Made by a program: the position numbers and the translations under genes. Positions 57,896-64,000 of a stretch of DNA of 64,000 nucleotides are shown piece by piece. Under the pieces are notes generated by a model, which made no database searches, was not told where the DNA came from, and worked only from the letters and a program-made list of their open reading frames with translations. Numbering within the stretch: position 1 is the first letter of the stretch; every line of letters begins with the position of its first letter. The stretch covers positions 10,111,501 to 10,175,500 of the forward strand of contig CM043967.1 in the NCBI GenBank assembly GCA_014529385.2, written 5' to 3'. This DNA comes from Adiantum capillus-veneris (taxonomy: Eukaryota; Streptophyta; Polypodiopsida; Polypodiales; Pteridaceae).

Positions 57896-60163
57896 CTATA
57901 TTTGGAGTCGTTTCGCACGCTTGCTTATGATTTTATATTGCGGTTTAACCATCTGTGTAAGAGAAGGTGCCTCCTTTTCCTCATGTTGTTTTATCTTCTC
58001 CTCAGCTTCGGTAAGCTTCTCAGCTAGGGATTTTTGCTCTCGTTCCCTACGTGCTTTCATCCTAGTCTTTCTAGCTTTCCAACTATTTCGTTTGCTCTTG
58101 GTTTTCTCACTAGGTGCGTCTGTCTTTGGTCCATCATCTGTCTTTGGACTCGTGTCACTTTCCATGTTCTTTGTCTCTGGATTCTCATCGGCTTCCTTTT
58201 GAGCTTGCGCTCTCGTAACCACTTGAACTGGTACGACATTTTCATTTTCTGAGCTACTAGGTAGCTGAACAATCCCTGATACATTTGTCGTGATTTTCCT
58301 GATTTGGTTTGGTTTTTTCGGGCAATCGGGGATCAAGTGAGTGATGCCACACTCAAGACAATAGGAATTTACTTCAGTGATCTCCGTATGAGGACATTGT
58401 TTGACCAAGTGGTTGTCACGACTTTTGTGACAATCTGTCTGTGGTTGAGGAGATTCTTTTAGCATTTCCTCTTGGCTATAAGCAAGCTTTGACCTAGATA
58501 AGCCGTTATTTGCAATGAATCGCAATGTCCTTTCGTCCATTTCATACCTTCTTTCTTTCGACTAAAACCCAGGAGGTGGAGGTTGTACCGGCCTCACCAC
58601 TCCCTGTTTTTCTCTCACATTTTGTTGCTCCGAAGGGTAGTACTCACTTTGGTTTCTATACCACATTGTAGCTGGTACTGGCGTTGGTTTATTTGATGCT
58701 TTCATCATTGGCATGTATCTCATGTCTACCGGCATTCTAGCACCTGGCAGTGGAGGTTGTTGTCCTAAGATAAGCTGTGGCCTTAAAACTCCTACTGGTC
58801 CTAGCGCATTCCCCGTAATGTATCTAGGTGGAGTAGGTGCTTCTGGAACAGGTTGTACATACCTCTCCCTAGCATTTTCCATGCTATAATAGCACTCTTC
58901 CCCTGTATGGTTCGTCCATTTTCTCTCAATTTCAAACCACTTCGGCTCTCCCGAATCAGACCTTACGAGAGGAATCAACCTCTTGACCAAGTCGTCAATA
59001 AGCTTTTCTTGATCAATAGGTGCCGTTGGCTTGGTAATGGACTCACTTATCTGTGAAACACTGTGCTGAGAGGATGTGTCATCTCCTTGACTCTTTAAGT
59101 CCTTTTCTTTGTATGCCTCACAGTTATCCACTAGATAAAGAGCTTCTTTGATCAACTCGTTTAGCGTCATCCTCCTTATCATATGCAGATCCTTCTAAAG
59201 GCCCTCATCTCTCATTCCCTGGATAAAGATCAACATCAGTCATGCTTGCGTAGGTAATTCCGCTCTCGGACAGAGCTTAACATATCTCTTGAGTCGTAAT
59301 GATGCTTTGCGTACTGATTCATCCTCTTTCTATTTGAATCTATGGATTTGCGAGACCATGTTGTGAGCAATGCCTTTTGGTGAGAATTCTTCAATAAACT
59401 CCTCAAACAGCTCATCTAGGGTCTCAAAATCCCATTTTTCCACCGAGTCAAACCAAGTAGCTGCATCATCTTCTAGAGTCAATCCAAATCCCGCAAACTG
59501 TGTCGCAAAATCTAAAACTTCCTCTGCTCTAATCACTCTTCTAAAAGCCGCTACGTGATCTCTCAGATCTTTATCTCCGGAGTATTTTTTGTTTACCCAT
59601 TTCTGGACTTGGGATGGTCTAACTCGTCCATTGTCTACAAGTCTAACCAGAGACTCTCCCAATCCTTCTTTCGTTATCGCTCTTGAAGGGAATCCTGGTG
59701 GCTCTCTTCTTGGAACTCCTATAGGAATTCTCGTGTTTGGTGGAGGCATTTGTGGTCCTTCATTGACCAAATATCCACCTCTTTCTAGAACAGTCTGTGG
59801 ATTTGTGCTTTCTACAACTCTGTATTCTCGTCCATACTTGTCGACAACTATAGATCTCCATTGATAGTCGACTCCGTATGTGTAGACATATAAGAGCTTG
59901 TAATCCGTTATCTCTTCTAGGTATGGATCTGAACACCTATAAAGATTGACCTCATTGTCGTCAGTGTATCTATATAGTCCTTCACTCTCATGACCAATCA
60001 TCCAGACTCTCTCAACAAGATGGGTCTTTGTCAATTGCAAGTTTGGAAGATCCATTGTGGGAGGATATTCCTCTATCGTCGGGATCTCCAAGCTTGTGTA
60101 AGCTGCGTTTGAATCTAGGGTAGACATGATTTCTGGGCTTAAAAGAGCTTTTGCTTGGTTCAA
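57896..60163 (-). pseudogene. Gag of the 15-kb gypsy-like element, four in-frame stops
   Basis: One continuous frame from ATG at 60163 to TAG at 57896, interrupted by TAG (59330-59332), TGA (59240-59242), TAG (59195-59197) and TAG (58562-58564) but with no frameshift. Capsid: KYSGDKDLRDHVAAFRRVIRAEEVLDFATQFAGFGLTLEDDAATWFDSV with LFEEFIEEFS (outline only), the gag 'H...F...........F...L...A..W' pattern at residues ~195-260. LNELIKEALYLVDNCEAYK follows. Near the C-terminus two Cys/His clusters occur (CHKSRDNHLVKQCPH and CLECGITHLIPDCP), the second a CCHC knuckle. The final part is Lys/Glu-rich, likely coiled coil. PLE sequence begins just past the end. Confidence 0.87.
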
Positions 60164-62517
60164 GTAGACTTAGTCCATTGTGTTCAAGCGCTTTGTTTAG
60201 GGAAAAGTCGAAACTATGTCCAAAACCGCAACCGTTTCGTCACAATTCTTGCAAATTGTCGCTTTCAGACACCCCTGACTTCCGGATGAATTTTGAGGCC
60301 TTAAACGATGTTTTTTTCAAAATTGAACTAAACGATTGCCGTTGGCATACATTTAGTTCATGTTTTGCTCTAAGATCTGTAGGGCCGCTCTCAGGCTACG
60401 TTTTGATATAAAAACTTTTCCGATCCGATACCGTTTGTGAAAGTTATGGCCAAAACAGTGAAATGTAGTTTTAGAATGGAAGAAGATTTGGGATCTCTGT
60501 GACACTGTGAACACTTCTGTGTGGTTAAAAGCACAGTTGGACCCTAAAACTAGCCTAGAGACATCCTACGCGTAGTATGTCTATATTCTCAGAATTTAAC
60601 AAAATTTGGTCCAGAGACTCCCCTTGAGTCCAGCAACACAATGGTATGCTCAGAATTTCAATTGGACCTAAAAATGGCCTTAAGACATCCTACGCGTAGG
60701 ATGTCTTTTTGCTCAGAATGACTTGAAATTTTCACCCCAGCTTCTCCTTGATGTGCTGATTACAGTGGTGTGCTCATAAGTTGGTTTGGAGTCCTAAATC
60801 AAGCTTGAGACATCCTACGCGTAGGATGTCTTTTTGCTCTGTTTCAGCTCCAACTTGCATTGTAGCTTCCCCTTGATGTGTTAAACTCACAGCTATTTTT
60901 ACTTTTTGATTCTGACACCTATAGGTTGGTCAAATGATCAAGAACCTGTTCCAAAATCTTGATGTCTGTTCTGATGAATTCCCAAGTCAAATCAACTCCA
61001 AATTGGACCAAATTTGACTAGGAGGCTTGCCTAAGGCTATACAACACCCTGCTATGGTCACAGTAGAACTTTGGTTTCAGAATTATGCCTTAGACATACT
61101 ATGCGTAGGATGTCTAACTGCTCAGAATTGCCCCAAATTTGAACCACAGACTCTCCTTATGGTGTTGATCACAGTGGTATGCTCAAAATTAAGTTTGGAG
61201 TGCAAAATCACACATATGACATCCTACGCGTAGGATGTCTCTTTGGCCTGTTTGACCCCAGACTTTTCCCACAGCTTCCCCTTGATGTCAGTAACCCAGT
61301 GGTATGCTTAGATTTTGATTTGGATGTCAAAAGACCCCAAAACTAGCTATTCTTGCTTTTTGTCAGTCAGAAGTGCTAAAGTCCGCTTTGAACCCAATTT
61401 TCTCACCCAAATGAGCTTAAAACTCTCACATGCACTCAAAACATCATTTAGAACATGCCTATGGAGTCATCCTATGGTTTGGTCTCAAAAATTACGCCTT
61501 GGACACAATTTGGGTAGGATGTCTGGCAATTCTCGTCTTTTGGCTTTGATCTGTCAAAATTTGGTCAAATTTCCACTTTCCAAGTGAAAATAGGGTAAAA
61601 CCTACCTTCTGAACACACAGGTCAACTCAGAATTTCAAAATTTCCACCAGATCACCCTGTAGACATCCTACGCGTAGGATGTCTACTGCTGATTTTTTGA
61701 GACTAAAGTGTCCCTGATGCTTCCTTATGCTCTCAGCAAGTGCAAGTATGCTTCACAATTGCAAAAACATGCAAAAATCACTCAATTTAAGCCTTTTCTG
61801 AAATTTTGCATTTTCTGACTCCGCCTTTTGGCTTTTGGTCAACAAAAATAGGGAAAAACACCCAAGTCAATATGTTACTCGAGTAAAACCTACCCTCTGA
61901 ACCCACTGGTCAACTCAGAATTTCAAAATTTGGTCTCCAGAACCCCCTTGAGACATCCTACGCGTAGGATGTCTATGTTTACAGAATTGCAGGTTTTCTT
62001 CACAGAACCCTTGCAAATGCCCTTTTATATGCACAGCATCAGTGAGTCATACAAAAATATCCACAAAAGCTTGTTTAATGCATTTTTACCCTCAAAAGCA
62101 CACTTTTCCGTGATTTCAAATGCAATCAAGTACTTTAGCAAATAATTCAGTGATGAATAGCTCTAGATCAGAATCGGATCACTTACCTAAAGCTACTCCT
62201 ACAAATCATATGGGGTTTTGCATCTATGAGTAGAAAAACGCTTCACTGCCACACACGGACTAGTAAACGCTTCTATCACCTCACAAATCACTCGACCACC
62301 AACAACTACTCTAATCCACATATCCTAACTAAACCTATCTAGTCGCAGACCCTCGGCAAGACACACGCTTCCTGGCTATCCACTTGATCACGGAATATCC
62401 TCTTCCGGATCCACTTAAGAAAAATGCTTTCTTTAGCCGAAACTAAATCAAGCAACCATCACACGAGTGTTAGCAGGAAACCTACTTAGGTCCTTGTGTC
62501 CCTAGCAGCGGCGCCAA
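60164..62517 (-). repeat. 5' leader of the 15-kb element with eight copies of a 24-bp palindrome
   Basis: No coding frame. Palindromes built from the half-site AGACATCCTACG and its complement lie at 60559-60582, 60683-60706, 60808-60831, 61092-61115, 61217-61240, 61501-61524, 61661-61684 and 61951-61974. Those at 60683, 60808, 61661 and 61951 are perfect over 24 bp, the one at 61217 over 22 bp, the others carry changes. Start-to-start distances are 124, 125, 284, 125, 284, 160 and 290. Surrounding sequence also repeats (GCTCAGAATT, CTTGATGTG, ACAGTGGTATGCTCA), so this is a degraded tandem repeat that preserved the palindrome best. Confidence 0.92.
62500..62517 (-). other. Primer binding site, Asp-type
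   Basis: The minus strand reads TTGGCGCCGCTGCTAGGG directly after the LTR. It is close to the tRNA-Asp-type site TGGCGCCGTTGCCGGGGA of plant gypsy elements, with mismatches in the middle. Confidence 0.75.
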
Positions 62518-63474
62518 TGTTGGACGGGAAGTCTCACACACCCATGAAGTGCATGCAAACACTACCTAGATCAACATAATGTCAATCGAGGACACAGATG
62601 ACACGATAGGCACACGGAGGAAATCTCTTTAGCTTGTCAAGCTGAGACCATCCTACACATACAACACTCTGGAAGGCCAACTAAACCACAATCAAGAACC
62701 TCACTGCTCTCAACTACACCACCTAGCCACATACACACATACGAAAGGTAACTCACCTAATCATGCCAGATTCGTACGAAACTTAAGGAACACCATCCCC
62801 TCACTAGGATACACCTGTCCCTAAGCTTCTATACTCAAAACCCTCACTCTAAACCCGTCTGCGAAAAATGCGTAGGATGACATAGCAGAATTCTGAAAGT
62901 GCCTGAAACTGAAATTTATGAATACCTATGCGTAGCTTATGTCGCCACGATTCTATAGACTACTAGCACGCAGAAAACAGGCATCGTTTGATACACTTAC
63001 GGCCACAAATAGCTCGTAGATGCGTCGACGTGTGCGCTTCGTCTCACGGGGAATGCTTGGCGTTGTAGCGTAGCTCTCCTCGAGCCTACCGCAATGGTGC
63101 AGTCGGATCTTTAATGTGTTGAGCGAGCCGGGCGTAGCGAGAGGATGAAGCTCACGCTCACTCTCTTTCTCTCTCACACACAGTAGACGGCAGCGCTAAA
63201 ACTTGATTATGATTAAAAGTCCTTTTTACAAAATGACCTAGGTACCTTATATACTAAGGCTACCTTAGGTTTAACCAAAAATGGGGTTGAAAGGGTCAAA
63301 TGGCTTTGTATTTACAATCTGGAAGTGCCATTTCACCCCGGCTTCTGAAACTAGAATAACTACTCATTACAAATGACATTTATAGCCATAATCCGCAGCA
63401 TTTCATAACTCGCAAAAGATACGACTTTGGTACGAAACTTGAGTTATGTTGTGTTGTTGACCCAATGGTCAACA
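62518..63474 (-). repeat. 5' LTR of the 15-kb element (957 bp)
   Basis: Same length and ends as the copy at 48471-49427; bounded by the primer site on the left and by the target duplicate GCTAC on the right. Confidence 0.95.
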
Positions 63475-64000
63475 GCTACTAAAAGCCTATGTCATGGAAG
63501 TAGATCAACGTTCTCAATCAAAGAAGTACCTACCTCTTATAGAGTATGTGTACAATGACATTGTACATACTTCTATGGTGAAAGCACCTTTCGAGGTTAA
63601 AGAGGGAAAATCCAAAAGTCCCTTACTACTTAAAGTATATGGGAAGATCTTCGTTGCTGATGAATATAGCCGAGACTCACAAGAATATTTTCCAAAGATT
63701 AGGTTATATCCATCTCAAAGCAAAGGCAAAAAGGGTTGCTGCTAATAAGCATAGAAGAGCCTTAGCCTTTAAGGAAAATCATTGGGTCTTGCTAAAGTTC
63801 CGCAAGGCTCATCTAAGGCATACTATGGGCAAGAATTCTACAAGCCACCAAGAGTATTATGCTAAACTAGCAAAAATATACTATGGTCCTTTCTTTTAAA
63901 ATTATTAAGCCAATCAATGAGATGGCTTATTAGTTAAAGTTGCCCAACCATTGGCTCATTCAGAATGCTAACCATGTGAGCCTACTCAAGCCTTACAAAG
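63475..64000 (+). pseudogene. Integrase C-terminus of the outer gypsy element (resumes after insertion)
   Basis: Starts with the second GCTAC copy; counting the duplicated bases once restores the reading frame with 48470. LLKAYVME, KKYLPLIEYVYND and MVKAPFEV match the integrase pattern '...YLPLVEFAYN...HS.TG.SPFE'. After a frameshift near 63640, ALAFKENHWVLLKFRK and AKIYYGPFF give the GPY/F module, and NHVSLLKPYK at the window edge is the usual C-terminal motif. The 3' LTR must lie beyond the window. Confidence 0.88.

Larger units (their letters stand above)
48471..63474 (-). mobile_element. Complete ~15-kb gypsy-like element with gag and protease but no RT, itself interrupted by a PLE
   Basis: Direct LTRs at 48471-49427 and 62518-63474 are both exactly 957 bp. 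GCTAC occurs at 48466-48470 and 63475-63479, a perfect target-site duplication. Minus orientation is shown by the polypurine tract next to 49428 and the primer site next to 62517. Order on the minus strand: 5' LTR, primer site, palindrome-rich leader, gag, [PLE insertion], protease with a long basic tail, about 1.7 kb of unknown sequence, helicase fragment, polypurine tract, 3' LTR. Without the PLE it is about 11.4 kb. No RT, RNase H or integrase was found, so it is a non-autonomous (LARD-like) element. Confidence 0.95.

Noticed and set aside
54200-57900. Target-site duplication for the PLE (TTAACCTTCTCTACC near 54214 against TTAACCATTCTACTA near 57851)
   Set aside because: Partial match only and not placed exactly at both junctions; could be chance.
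60559-61974. Possible CRISPR-like array
   Set aside because: Repeats are palindromes with spacers of 100-260 bp that are themselves repeats, in a plant retroelement leader; no cas genes.
62500-62517. tRNA gene at the Asp-type sequence
   Set aside because: Only the acceptor/T-arm complement is present; it is a primer binding site.

Overview
This window is land-plant nuclear DNA from a large, repeat-dominated genome. The evidence is En/Spm (CACTA) transposase remnants, Ty1/copia and Ty3/gypsy elements including a chromodomain-bearing one, initiator-Met and Asp-type primer binding sites, and a piece of a spliced plant-type DEAD-box helicase message. I found no intact host gene, tRNA, rRNA or CRISPR array. 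A plant carrying a Penelope-like element (PLE) suggests a fern, lycophyte or gymnosperm over a small-genome angiosperm, but this is inference and the species cannot be named from the sequence.

Layout, left to right. 1-4475: minus-strand copia element, gag-pol open except for one TAG, cut by the window edge. 4680-6520: plus-strand CACTA fragment. 6611-8301 and 15693-16250: gypsy-type leader with a duplicated Asp-type primer site and six palindromes about 280 bp apart. This leader is split by a complete element at 8302-15687 (TSD AAGCC) with 3.4-kb LTRs and only 590 bp between them. 16258-18700: integrase plus chromodomain of a chromovirus and its 3' LTR, whose promoter block matches the giant LTRs. 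18700-20900: sequence with local repeats. 21041-25935: decayed minus-strand reverse transcriptase of unusual type with unknown upstream reading frames. 25940-29905: minus-strand CACTA transposase remnant, homologous to the fragment at 4.7 kb. 31814-32760: minisatellite and a gypsy integrase end. 33107-37771: decayed plus-strand gypsy, with its 3' LTR starting at 37772. That LTR is interrupted by a complete but internally deleted copia element at 38093-41755 (TSD TAAAT).

44212-64000 is a three-level nest. A plus-strand gypsy (gag to integrase) is split inside its integrase by a complete 15,004-bp minus-strand gypsy-like element (48471-63474, identical 957-bp LTR lengths, TSD GCTAC). That element has gag and protease but no reverse transcriptase, carries a captured DEAD-box helicase fragment beside its 3' LTR, and has eight copies of a 24-bp palindrome in its leader. 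Its gag/protease region is in turn split by a 5'-truncated plus-strand Penelope-like element (about 54238-57880) that ends with a hammerhead ribozyme motif.

The features do not form a cellular pathway; they record successive insertion, deletion and capture. The points most worth following are the PLE with its hammerhead, the two unrelated palindrome arrays in retroelement leaders, the helicase capture, and the giant-LTR deletion derivative.
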